This document shows, in pieces, positions 56,118 through 64,000 of a stretch of DNA of 64,000 bases. Within the stretch, counting starts at the first letter, position 1. Every line of letters begins with the position of its first letter. Under the pieces are notes generated by a model. It was not told the origin of the DNA and ran no database searches. It saw only the letters and a program-made list of their open reading frames with translations. Source of the stretch: Pseudoalteromonas byunsanensis (GTDB lineage Bacteria > Pseudomonadota > Gammaproteobacteria > Enterobacterales > Alteromonadaceae); assembly GCF_001854475.1 (NCBI RefSeq), contig NZ_MNAN01000037.1, positions 224,762-288,761 of the forward strand, written 5' to 3'. The position numbers were made by a program, and so were the translations under genes.

Positions 56118-56511
56118 GCTTTTAGTTCCTTGTTGTTAAGCTATTGGACTCCTTCAACTTCATAAAAACACAGGTACAACCTAACTACCAAATAACGATT
56201 TGGCAAAACCACCCTATGTATTTGTATTTCTTTTTCCTTAACTGAAGCATTAGAAGCGATAAACGGAACAATATCCTAAACCTGTATCTTTATTGAGCGC
56301 AAGAGTATATTACTAGGTTCGCTTAAAAATATTCAATATAGTGTAAAGAATAAACACCATGATCCCACTTACACTGCAATACCATGGTATTCACTGGGTA
56401 ACCGTCAATTCAATAGAGTAAATTTCAACAAGTTGATTTTGCTAAACTTTACCCTCTCGAACAGCTGGTATTAATAAGAAGTGAAAAACAAAATAAGAGC
56501 AAATATGCCAA
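56118..56511. other. AT-rich intergenic region
   Basis: This holds the promoter of the small peptide gene (minus strand) and the 3' end of the 163-aa secreted protein gene. I see no further gene or strong structure. Confidence 0.4.
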
Positions 56512-57003
56512 TTATAATTGCTCGCAAGACACAGCACTTACCAACACATGAATATCATAATAAACCGACATTGCTTTGAATAACTCACCAAAAGTGTTGC
56601 CATCTTTGGTACTGATTGTGACATGTGTATCGTAGTGTCGTGAAGAGGCATAATTAAAAGGGTACAATATACTGTGGCGACTAATACTGCTCGGATGCAA
56701 CTCATAAGCACCACTGCTGGTTAAATGTGTTGACTCTACCTTAATCTGAGCCTGCAACTCGCGATAATAGCGCTCATGGCGGTTGGTTTTATTAAAGGCA
56801 ATGCCTACGCCACAATTCCCACCCATAGGGTAAACGTTGTTAACAAAAAATGTTACTTCACTGGCATCTCGGTGCAAGGTAGCAAAATCTCCGCTACTTT
56901 TGAGCCATTCAGCCGGATTTGCAGATACTGGCAAAGCAGACACCACACCAGCTAAAGATAGTAGTCCACATTGAAGGGCCGTTTTGGTTTTACCTGTCAT
57001 CAT
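56512..57003 (-). CDS. Secreted protein, paralogue A
   Basis: The ATG at 57003 is chosen over an upstream TTG because AAGGAATATTGAAA gives the ribosome site. The 163-aa product has a signal peptide ending near VSA. The mature part contains SGDFATLHRDASEV, GGNCGVGIAFN, RHERYYRELQAQI, and a C-terminal VSAVSCEQL; the two Cys probably pair. It is clearly related to the protein at 58168-58665, which keeps the same motifs (SGDFATLNPEASQV, HERYYRELLEHI, TISTKDGRTFGEVF). The family is unknown. It is divergent from the LysR gene. Confidence 0.75.
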   Translation of the reverse strand: MMTGKTKTALQCGLLSLAGVVSALPVSANPAEWLKSSGDFATLHRDASEVTFFVNNVYPMGGNCGVGIAFNKTNRHERYYRELQAQIKVESTHLTSSGAYELHPSSISRHSILYPFNYASSRHYDTHVTISTKDGNTFGELFKAMSVYYDIHVLVSAVSCEQL

Positions 57004-57009
57004 TTTCAA

Positions 57010-57304
57010 TATTCCTTATTGTAGGTTGAGGTCATGATCTATGATAGATATAGTGAATTACAATGTAAAATAAAAGTTAATAACAATTAACATACTCTAA
57101 ATATATAATACTGAAATAGGTAAACGCTGCGCTACTCTGCTTTAAACTCGCGACAGAATTAAAAACTAATTAATTGATTTTAAAAATTAAAATAAATAAA
57201 CATGCTCCATACTAGGAGATAAAGCAAACAAAGTTCACATATAAACCATATACCCTTTATAGTTACACACTTTAGAATAAGTTAAAGTAATGTGAAGGAA
57301 GACA
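57010..57304. promoter_or_regulatory. Divergent promoter region of the LysR gene and paralogue A
   Basis: This AT-rich 295-base gap lies between divergent starts, the usual place for LysR autoregulatory sites. No specific T-N11-A dyad can be chosen with confidence. Confidence 0.35.
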
Positions 57305-58171
57305 ATGCGACCATCATTTGATGATTTAAGCTATTTTGAAGAAGTGGCAAACACTCAGAACCTCTCAAGAGCCGCTCAGCGCCTTGGGATCACTCAACCC
57401 AGTATGAGCGCAGCAATAAAGCGCTTGGAGCAGAGTTTTAACACACAACTGGTGATCAGAAGTCGAAATGGTGTGCAACTGACTCGCTCTGGTGCCGCTC
57501 TGGCGGAGCACAGTCGTAAATTCATGGCCGACTGGGAGCAACTACAGGCGAATGTGATCCGAGCGGGAACCGATATGCTTGGCACTTTCTCAATCGGCTG
57601 TCACCCATCCGTAGCGCTTTATACCTTGCCGCATCTATTGCCCGCACTGAAGAGCAAATATCCCAATTTAAAGCTTAACTTGGTACATGATCTATCGCGT
57701 AAAATTACCGAACAGGTAGTCGGCTGTGAAATAGACTTCGGTCTTGTGATCAACCCAATTCGCCATCCTGATTTGGTGATCCATAAATTATTTTTAGATG
57801 AAGTGACACTGTGGCGCGGCCCCACCTTTGACAGTGTTCAAAACGCAAATGAACGAGTCATTTTATACTGTGACCCAAACCTAAAACAATCTCAGGCACT
57901 ACTTAAAGCTATAAATTTAAATCAATTTCAAGTAGAACACTCGAACAACCTAGAAGTCATTGCGTGTTTGGTTGCCAAAGGTATTGGCGTGGGGATCCTA
58001 CCGCAACGGGTTGCTAATAAGAGTATGGAACCATTGCATCGCTACGAGCATAACGATGCAATGGTGACAGATGAATTATGTCTCATCCATCGTTTTGATA
58101 TTCAAAATAGTACGGTGAGTCACAATTTAAAGCAGGAAATCAAAGCCGTACTGCGCGAACAGTCAGATTAA
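57305..58171 (+). CDS. LysR-family transcriptional regulator
   Basis: The 288-aa product has a typical LysR winged helix-turn-helix (FEEVANTQNLSRAAQRLGIT then QPSMSAAIKRLEQSF) and a co-inducer-binding domain with VIACLVAKGIGVGILPQRVA. GTGAAGGAAGACA precedes the ATG. It is divergent from one secreted-protein gene and convergent with its paralogue, whose stop overlaps the LysR stop by four bases (TTAA). It probably controls one or both of these neighbours. The effector is unknown. Confidence 0.9.
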   Translation: MRPSFDDLSYFEEVANTQNLSRAAQRLGITQPSMSAAIKRLEQSFNTQLVIRSRNGVQLTRSGAALAEHSRKFMADWEQLQANVIRAGTDMLGTFSIGCHPSVALYTLPHLLPALKSKYPNLKLNLVHDLSRKITEQVVGCEIDFGLVINPIRHPDLVIHKLFLDEVTLWRGPTFDSVQNANERVILYCDPNLKQSQALLKAINLNQFQVEHSNNLEVIACLVAKGIGVGILPQRVANKSMEPLHRYEHNDAMVTDELCLIHRFDIQNSTVSHNLKQEIKAVLREQSD

Positions 58172-58665
58172 TTTTCTTTCGCATCTTCAAGCTGCTTACA
58201 GCTAAGCGCACTGGTTAACGCGTAGATACTATTAAAGCTAGACATACCATCGAACACTTCCCCGAAGGTACGGCCATCTTTGGTGCTAATAGTGACATAT
58301 GTCGCATAATATTGAACGTAATAGTCAAATGGATACAAAATACCATCACGCGTGATGGATGATGGCTGTAACTCGTACAGGCCACGGTTGGTCATATAAA
58401 TCGTCTTTACTTCAATATGCTCAAGTAACTCGCGATAATAGCGCTCGTGGCTATTGAAGCCATTAAGCGCAATGCCAATACCGCAGTTTGCATCTCGAAG
58501 CTGTGGATATTGCACAGCAAAGCGCACTTGCGATGCTTCAGGATTTAAGGTGGCGAAATCACCACTGGTATTGATCCAATCTCCAGGACTTGCCAGGGCA
58601 GGGAGTGCCATCGCGGCACAGATAAGTGATGCAGACAAACGCTTACTAAAAATGTGTGTGATCAT
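58168..58665 (-). CDS. Secreted protein, paralogue B
   Basis: The 165-aa product has a signal peptide (SASLICAAMALPALA) and a mature domain like that of the 56512-57003 gene: SGDFATLNPEASQV, NCGIGIALNG, HERYYRELLEHI, GLYELQPSSI, TISTKDGRTFGEVF and LSCKQL. Two Cys are at corresponding places. AAAAGGAGTCATTAAT precedes the ATG. The gene converges on the LysR gene and shares four bases with it. The function of the family is unknown. Confidence 0.75.
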   Translation of the reverse strand: MITHIFSKRLSASLICAAMALPALASPGDWINTSGDFATLNPEASQVRFAVQYPQLRDANCGIGIALNGFNSHERYYRELLEHIEVKTIYMTNRGLYELQPSSITRDGILYPFDYYVQYYATYVTISTKDGRTFGEVFDGMSSFNSIYALTSALSCKQLEDAKEN

Positions 58666-58803
58666 ATTAATGACTCCTTTTTATGTTGTATGACGCAATC
58701 ATATGGACTTACCTTCACAACATAAAATAGGAGTTAGCAATGAGTAGCATAGGACCTATCTATGGCCTGATACGAAACAAATTTGCACCCGGCCAACTAA
58801 TTA

Positions 58804-59970
58804 CTAATATTGAACGTTGTTTTTGTCCAAAATAGACTGGCTAACATGCTTCTTAAGCAAAGCGTAAGGTTTATAGGTCACATCCACGCCACTGAAATCT
58901 ACTTCTAGGTAATTCTCTATTACTTCTTTTTTAGTGAAGCCATGAAAGAACCCCAATTGCTGTTCAACAAAGTGCTCAGTAGTAAAAAACAACTTAACCA
59001 AAAACGCCTGATGCTGCTCAACGTTCTCATTGTAACGCTGCAATATCCCCATGTCTGACAAAGAGTTCTTGCTTCTTTCATTGGCTAATCTTGCTACCCC
59101 TTTTTGATTCAACTGTTTACACAATACATCAAATCTATAATTGTGAGCTTTAACATACTTTGGGTTGCAAGCTGCTTTTATTACATCCTGTATTGCTGCT
59201 TTTGGCTCACATATAAAAGTGGCGTAGTCTTCAAGACCTTCCTTGTAAGGTCGAAGGTGGGGTTTATACATATAATCAGTTTCTCTTTTTAAAGAGCTGT
59301 TACACCTTTCACAGCTTGGGATCAAATTAGCTGCCGTCATTGCAAAGAATGGGTACTTACTCTTGCTGTAATAGTGATCAAGCGGCGCTCGACAGACAAC
59401 GCTAACTTTGCCTTCTATTTCTGCTTGTTCCTCATAGACCGTACTACTATCTGCGCTGTTACAGGTAGGGCATACTTTGACTTCAAGCTTTTTTGAAAAC
59501 GAATAGCCATTCCACTGCTCTTTGTCGAATTTCTTTCCTATCACTTTAGAAAAGTAACCATAACCAAAAAACGTTGCCGCTCTGCGTCGAACCATTTGCG
59601 AGATGTCTTCTACATTTTGTGCTATGCCGTTCTGATAAAAGTCTCTGGGCAGGTTGGTGACAAAATGTTGGAAAAAGGGTTGCGTTTCGTAGGGCTTTCG
59701 CAGTTCTTGTGACAAACACAAAACAAAATACAACTTATGCTTTTCAAACAGGGCTGATGTAAAAAATGTAGATAACTGTTCGGCTGAGCAACCTATTAAC
59801 TCTCGACACGTAGCTTTTGCAACACAAATATCACGATAGAATCTCGCCTCCATACGAGAAAGCTCTTTAAGCTCTGGGCTGTTTTTCAAAATAGAGTGAA
59901 ATCTCTTCCTGACGCTATCTACGTGCCATTCGATGACCTGTGGTGTTAGTACATGACTGATATTGATCAT
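58804..59970 (-). CDS. HNH-type nuclease partner of the upstream ATPase (Septu-like)
   Basis: The 388-aa product has a central HNH-like zinc site: CPTCN near residue 167, LDHYYSKSKYPFFAMTAANL near 195-215 (the His-Asn part) and IPSCERCNSSLKRETDYM, giving two C-x2-C pairs for a structural zinc. An N-terminal helical region of about 150 residues and a C-terminal region are not recognised. Its ATG overlaps the ATPase stop (ATGA), so the two are coupled. ATPase plus HNH gene pairs of this type are the hallmark of Septu (PtuA/PtuB) phage-defence systems; this partner is longer than a compact PtuB-like protein would be, so it may be a variant. Confidence 0.75.
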   Translation of the reverse strand: MINISHVLTPQVIEWHVDSVRKRFHSILKNSPELKELSRMEARFYRDICVAKATCRELIGCSAEQLSTFFTSALFEKHKLYFVLCLSQELRKPYETQPFFQHFVTNLPRDFYQNGIAQNVEDISQMVRRRAATFFGYGYFSKVIGKKFDKEQWNGYSFSKKLEVKVCPTCNSADSSTVYEEQAEIEGKVSVVCRAPLDHYYSKSKYPFFAMTAANLIPSCERCNSSLKRETDYMYKPHLRPYKEGLEDYATFICEPKAAIQDVIKAACNPKYVKAHNYRFDVLCKQLNQKGVARLANERSKNSLSDMGILQRYNENVEQHQAFLVKLFFTTEHFVEQQLGFFHGFTKKEVIENYLEVDFSGVDVTYKPYALLKKHVSQSILDKNNVQY

Positions 59971-61769
59971 GAGGCGTCTCGTTTGTTCATCATATCGCTG
60001 ATAACTTTTTCTAACATCGGGTTATTAATTTCATTGACAATATAGCTGTCTTGGCGCGATACGTGCTTCAACCTACCTTCGTTCATGCTTTCGCAAAGAT
60101 CCGTTATTCGTCTATAGGCGAATTCGCTAAGAATGTTATCAACCGCAAAACCGTCTGCAAACAAGTCATATAAATTGGCACCAAAGTATCCCCGCTGTTC
60201 ATCAGAGTCCATCATATTCAGGGAGTGACTCGGAATATCTGACAGAATTAGTGGTGAGTGAGAGGTGATCACCACATTGACATGGCTGAATTCACAGAAG
60301 AGGGCATCCATATACTTTATCAGATTAGCAACATATGACCTTTGCAGCTCTGGGTGCAGACAAATCTCTCCTTCATCTATAATGACGGTGATATTGTCTT
60401 TTATCGGGGTATTACACGCAGCCTCATGAAGTCTCGATAACATCGTCAATAACGAGTACTCGCCGGAACTGATACTTTTCCAACTAAAATGAATAGGCGG
60501 GAACAGGCTTTTTGCATCGCTCTGAAATTCATTAAGCAGCTTGAAAGACTCAAACGACTTAATATCAAGCGTTATCACGCCATCTTTCAATTCTCCTTCT
60601 TCAAAGTTGCTCAATAAATCACTCACTGCAAGCCTGACTTCTACACCGTTCTTTTTGTGTTGGGTACAAACAAAAATGTTGGAGTCTGAGGCATACTTTA
60701 CGTTTTCTTTGAGCAAGAAAAGCAGTCGGTCATGTATCCAAGTTATGCTGTTAAATACCTCATCTCTTGCGAGCTGCTTTTGCCTCTCAAAAAGCGTATG
60801 ACAAAAATGTTCTGCATATAGACAATGATACTTATCCTTTTTCCGCTCTAGAATTTGCAAAATGGCATCGACATAGTTTGATTTAAAGCTCAGATAGAAA
60901 TACTTATCGACTGGATGTCTACCTTCTCTTAAACAAGCACCTACTACCTCCTTAAACTCCTTCATATTGGAAAAAAGTTCACTCTCTTCGTTCAGGTAGT
61001 CGCTTAGTAGGTATTCTAATTCTGAATTCGTATCGGGCAGACCATTCTTATTAATGAATTTTATACAGCTAGCAAGATTTACCTTGATCCCTTCTTTGAG
61101 CAACCTTTTTAATTTGAGCCGTTTTCGATAAACATCTAATGTAACCTGCATAGGAGCACTAGATTGTTTCAGCTGTATTGGGACTGTGCATTCATTGGGC
61201 TGCGCTAGCTTGAACTTGGTAATTAGCTCAAAAATCGCTTTGATATCCTGTCGCTTTCCAACAGTATGATAAAGACGATGATTTAAGCTCGAATTGGATA
61301 TATCTAAATAGGAAAATTCAGATGTGGAATTGATTTCAAGACCTAATGAGAGAGGCTCTGTGAGAGGGGAATAATAAATAAGCCCTCGCATTTGTTGAGA
61401 AATGGTTGACCATTCAACTTTTTCAACTGGCACACTGTGGTAGTTAAACGCTATATTTTGTGTCGATGTAGTGCTGTAGCACAGTTTACCTGCGATGGTA
61501 AAAAGCGCCGTGATCCCCTCTGGTAGTTCAGTGCTATCTGCCTGATATACCAGCTTGAGTAACTCTGTTGCTTTGGTTTTCCCTGAACCATTGCGTCCAA
61601 AAAAAGCCGTTAATTTAAGCTCTTTTTGAGAGTAAAAATCCGCTGGCATATTACTTTTAGTCACTTCAAAACAGTTTATGCTCTGCGTTATTTCATAACA
61701 ACCACCTACTTTTATCCCTCTATTTTTTAAAGGTCCGTAGTCTTCCACATACAAATACTCCAGCTGCAC
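59967..61769 (-). CDS. AAA/ABC-type ATPase of a Septu-like defence pair
   Basis: The 600-aa product has the SMC/ABC-like ATPase layout of AAA_15/AAA_21 proteins: Walker A FFGRNGSGKTKATELLKLVY near residue 58, an ABC-signature-like ISSGEYSLLTMLSRL, Walker B TVIIDEGEICLHPELQ near 463, and the switch His in VVITSHSPLILSDIPSH. The middle 300 residues are a helical insertion. The start is a GTG with GGAGTACATCTA upstream. Such ATPases (for example PtuA) sense infection and drive a nuclease partner. The next gene encodes an HNH protein and overlaps it by four bases. Confidence 0.8.
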   Translation of the reverse strand: MQLEYLYVEDYGPLKNRGIKVGGCYEITQSINCFEVTKSNMPADFYSQKELKLTAFFGRNGSGKTKATELLKLVYQADSTELPEGITALFTIAGKLCYSTTSTQNIAFNYHSVPVEKVEWSTISQQMRGLIYYSPLTEPLSLGLEINSTSEFSYLDISNSSLNHRLYHTVGKRQDIKAIFELITKFKLAQPNECTVPIQLKQSSAPMQVTLDVYRKRLKLKRLLKEGIKVNLASCIKFINKNGLPDTNSELEYLLSDYLNEESELFSNMKEFKEVVGACLREGRHPVDKYFYLSFKSNYVDAILQILERKKDKYHCLYAEHFCHTLFERQKQLARDEVFNSITWIHDRLLFLLKENVKYASDSNIFVCTQHKKNGVEVRLAVSDLLSNFEEGELKDGVITLDIKSFESFKLLNEFQSDAKSLFPPIHFSWKSISSGEYSLLTMLSRLHEAACNTPIKDNITVIIDEGEICLHPELQRSYVANLIKYMDALFCEFSHVNVVITSHSPLILSDIPSHSLNMMDSDEQRGYFGANLYDLFADGFAVDNILSEFAYRRITDLCESMNEGRLKHVSRQDSYIVNEINNPMLEKVISDMMNKRDAS

Positions 61770-61938
61770 TAGATGTACTCCATTAAACTCTGCTACGTTG
61801 CTAATGTAATTTAATCACTCTACAAGCACAATTGTCATTTTGAGTAAATTACCATTAAAAACAGACCTGTATATGAGTTTTCAATGTACTCTTAGATAGC
61901 TATGCGCACTTGTAATGCCAACTGGTGTAACAAAGGAA

Positions 61939-62454
61939 TTAAAACATCATGCGATGAACACTGATTGCTCTTTGCTTACCCTGTAGCTCAATCTCGGTAT
62001 CTTCCACATAGCTTAAGCCCAGCTTTCCAATGACAGCTCGGGAACGATGATTTTCCACAAAGTGAGTCGCGGCAAGTCCCTTGAGATTGTGATGCTCTTT
62101 GTAATAGTTGACCATCCCATTTACCGCCTCTGGTGTGATTCCTTGCCCCCAATAGTCGCACCCCAACCAGTATCCCAAGGTACCCACATTATCGGTTATC
62201 TCTACAAAACCCAAGGCACCAATCACGGCGTCATCACTTTTTAGAGTAATAGCATATACAACACTACGGCCACTTTCATACTCAGACTCGTGGCTGCAAA
62301 TCCAATCCACCGCCATGTCTTCTGAGTATGGATAAGGGATATTTTTAGTCATATCACTGACTCGCTTATCCCCTGCAAGCCTTGCTACAGTCGCAGCATC
62401 ATTGCGGTTAAAAGGCCGCAGTAATAGACGTTTTGTAGTGATGGTCGGTTGCAC
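61939..62454 (-). CDS. GNAT acetyltransferase (RimJ/RimL-like)
   Basis: The 171-aa product begins TITTKRLLLRPFNRNDA, the standard start of the RimJ/RimL type, and has LGYWLGCDYWGQGITPEAVN (acetyl-CoA-binding region) and NHRSRAVIGKLGLSYV. It starts at a GTG with AAGGAAACCAG upstream. The acceptor substrate is unknown; ribosomal protein or small-molecule N-acetylation is possible. Confidence 0.85.
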   Translation of the reverse strand: MQPTITTKRLLLRPFNRNDAATVARLAGDKRVSDMTKNIPYPYSEDMAVDWICSHESEYESGRSVVYAITLKSDDAVIGALGFVEITDNVGTLGYWLGCDYWGQGITPEAVNGMVNYYKEHHNLKGLAATHFVENHRSRAVIGKLGLSYVEDTEIELQGKQRAISVHRMMF

Positions 62455-62483
62455 CTGGTTTCCTTACTCTAATGACTGGGTTA

Positions 62484-62975
62484 TTAACAGCTGAGGGCGT
62501 CTTTTCTCATATAAATCACCCCTTGCAATGATGCTGCACCATCAAAAAACTCCGTTTGCTTAAATCCAAAGCGTTCATAAGCTTTGATCGCAGACACGTT
62601 ATCACGATATACAAACAGCGAGCATTGCTGCACTTGAAGTGACTGTAAACCCCGTTTACACAACTCGCTCAGCAACCTATTTACAATCCCTGCGCCTCGT
62701 TGCGTAGGGTTGACAGCTAGGCGTGCAAGATGACAACAGCCAGAGCGCAAATAGTATTGACCAAAAGCCACTAACTCACCGCTGGCCGACTGTAACGCTA
62801 AACTCTTGGACTCATAAAGCCCCAAATCAGCTTTAAAAGATATCAAATCAAACGGGTAACGAAAATTTGGCCCAGCCCACATCTGTAACTCCTGAGAGTT
62901 ATTGAACCAAGTCATTAGTTGTAAAATATGCGGATCTGTTGGCTCAATGGCTTGCATATGGTAATTAAAATCCAT
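62484..62975 (-). CDS. GNAT N-acetyltransferase
   Basis: The 163-aa product has the GNAT pyrophosphate-binding loop LAVNPTQRGAGIVNRLLSEL, a C-terminal FVYRDNVSAIKAYERFGFKQ and an N-terminal FNNSQELQMWAGPNFRYPF typical of this acetyltransferase type. It follows LysE-type and precedes the RimJ-like gene with short gaps, suggesting a small operon. The substrate is unknown. Confidence 0.85.
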   Translation of the reverse strand: MDFNYHMQAIEPTDPHILQLMTWFNNSQELQMWAGPNFRYPFDLISFKADLGLYESKSLALQSASGELVAFGQYYLRSGCCHLARLAVNPTQRGAGIVNRLLSELCKRGLQSLQVQQCSLFVYRDNVSAIKAYERFGFKQTEFFDGAASLQGVIYMRKDALSC

Positions 62976-62999
62976 TGCTGATGCCCCTAAAATATCAAA

Positions 63000-63590
63000 C
63001 TAGCCTGCAATTGCAAACAAGACGCTAGTCACTAATGCCAAAGCAAACCCCAAGCGTAACTTCCTCGCCTGTTTAGGTCTTGCAAACAAAGGTCTGAGTT
63101 TCGCACCAGCTACCATCCATAGCGTATCAACTGTCACGGCCACCAAAAAACAAATGCTCGCCGTAAGCAGTAAGTCGATTAATGGGCTGTGGATTTGCAG
63201 CATGTTATTAGCAAAAATTGCTAGAAATGCGGCGTAAGCTTTAGGATTAATCAGATTTAAAATAAAACCATCTTTGAATGCTGGCGGTTGACCAGTTTGA
63301 GACGCTATTCCGCCCTCAGCCATGGCTATTCGATATGCCACAAAGCACAAATAACCTGCGGCGGCAAACTGACAAACCATTCTAATCGTTGGGTAAGCGG
63401 TGAATAAGGTGCCAAGTCCGGCCGCCACTAGGATGATCACTACTAACAGGCCACCTAAGATCCCGGCTAGAAACCCACTTCCCTGACGAAATCCAAAGCT
63501 CGCGCCTACTCCTGCCAAAGCCAGCGGTGCAGGGCCAGGCGAGCCTAGCAATAACGCCGTTGTTAGCGCTAAAGATAAAACCAATTCCAT
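63000..63590 (-). CDS. LysE/RhtB-family amino-acid exporter
   Basis: The 196-aa product has six apolar segments and the LysE-family signature near the N-terminus (LLGSPGPAPLALAGVGASFG, then GSGFLAGILGG). FILNLINPKAYAAFLAIF is the second conserved part (N-P-K). It should export an amino acid or related compound across the inner membrane. It lies between prpF and the GNAT gene, transcribed in the same direction. Confidence 0.85.
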   Translation of the reverse strand: MELVLSLALTTALLLGSPGPAPLALAGVGASFGFRQGSGFLAGILGGLLVVIILVAAGLGTLFTAYPTIRMVCQFAAAGYLCFVAYRIAMAEGGIASQTGQPPAFKDGFILNLINPKAYAAFLAIFANNMLQIHSPLIDLLLTASICFLVAVTVDTLWMVAGAKLRPLFARPKQARKLRLGFALALVTSVLFAIAG

Positions 63591-63678
63591 TGTGTTCTTT
63601 CTCTATTAAATTAATGCGATAAAAAAGGCCCAGTGTGGGCCTTGGTAACATTACCAACAAAATGTGTTCTGTGCGCTT

Positions 63679-64000
63679 CTATGCTTGAGGCACTCTTACA
63701 TGTCCTTCCATCAGTACTCGCGCACTGCGGCTCATTACCGCTTTTTCAGCTTGCCATTGTCCATCAATATACTGAGCTGCGGCGCCTACACGTAAGGTGC
63801 CCGAAGGATGTCCAAAAGTGACGCTCTCACGCGCTCCACCGCCTGCGGCTAAATTCACCAATGTTCCAGGGATGGCAGCCGCAGTCGCGATTGCAACAGC
63901 AGCGGTTCCCATCATGGCATGGTGTAATTTACCCATCGATAAAGCACGCACACAGATATCAATATCTTGTGCGTTGATCTGTTTACCACTAGATGCCAAG
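63679..64000 (-). CDS. prpF: 2-methylaconitate isomerase, C-terminal part (cut by right edge)
   Basis: The visible 106 residues run off the right edge; the frame continues upstream with no start inside the window. It reads INAQDIDICVRALSMGKLHH, MMGTAAVAIATAAAIPGTLV, FGHPSGTLRVGAAAQY and VMSRSARVLMEGHVRVP, which is the C-terminal half of PrpF. PrpF works with the AcnD aconitase in the 2-methylcitrate pathway of propionate breakdown. The rest of the prp operon should lie to the right of the window. Confidence 0.9.
   Translation of the reverse strand, partial: LASSGKQINAQDIDICVRALSMGKLHHAMMGTAAVAIATAAAIPGTLVNLAAGGGARESVTFGHPSGTLRVGAAAQYIDGQWQAEKAVMSRSARVLMEGHVRVPQA

Noticed and set aside
1..64000. 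CRISPR arrays, tRNA, rRNA, transposase genes
   Set aside because: None found: no regularly spaced repeats, no cloverleaf or rRNA-like stretch recognised, and no transposase-like protein in any frame examined.

Overview
The window looks like chromosome of a marine gammaproteobacterium of the Alteromonadales, most likely Pseudoalteromonas or a close relative. The reasons are moderate-to-low GC, many secreted peptidases, a DUF2986 protein, and a subtilase/external-chaperone pair of the Aeromonas ASP type. This is inferred from gene content and style, not from a marker gene. No rRNA or tRNA gene and no CRISPR array was seen.

Layout. 1-5 kb: start of an Rhs/YD-type gene cut by the left edge, a class I amidotransferase-like hydrolase, a possible papain-like protein, a serine hydrolase gene broken by an in-frame stop, and a small secreted protein. 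5.3-12 kb (+ strand): an FAD amino-acid/amine oxidase, a ThDP 2-oxo-acid decarboxylase and a YciI-like protein, probably an amino acid to 2-oxo acid to aldehyde route, then an esterase and a secreted protein. 12-16 kb: an unlisted 51-residue GG-leader peptide gene, a decayed FosA-like glyoxalase, an uncharacterised 315-aa protein, an M24 peptidase and a SpoIIAA-like protein.

16.3-42.4 kb (- strand) is the centrepiece: a complete-looking extracellular contractile injection system (eCIS, Afp/PVC-like). In transcription order it encodes a Pvc16-type terminator, an unknown 280-aa protein, one sheath, two tube proteins, a 56-aa DUF5908 protein, a LysM adaptor, a VgrG-like spike, a PAAR tip, gp25, a baseplate-J-like protein, an Afp12-like protein and a tape measure. 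Three unfamiliar proteins, the AAA+ ATPase, a small basic protein and a DUF4157 protein with a hydrophobic C-terminal half (candidate cargo) follow. Genes are mostly overlapping or within tens of bases, so this is one or two operons. A decayed GNAT gene lies just beyond its upstream end.

43-52 kb (- strand): exported hydrolases (M20 dipeptidase, DUF885 lipoprotein), a beta-propeller protein, and a subtilase with P domain followed by its external chaperone. 52-58.7 kb: a PhoD-type phosphatase carrying fibronectin-type-II-like modules, a short leader-like ORF, a diguanylate cyclase, a second GG-leader-like peptide, and a LysR regulator flanked by two paralogous secreted proteins. 58.8-61.8 kb: an ATPase plus HNH nuclease pair resembling Septu-type phage defence. 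61.9-64 kb: two GNAT acetyltransferases, a LysE-type exporter and the 3' part of prpF, cut by the right edge.
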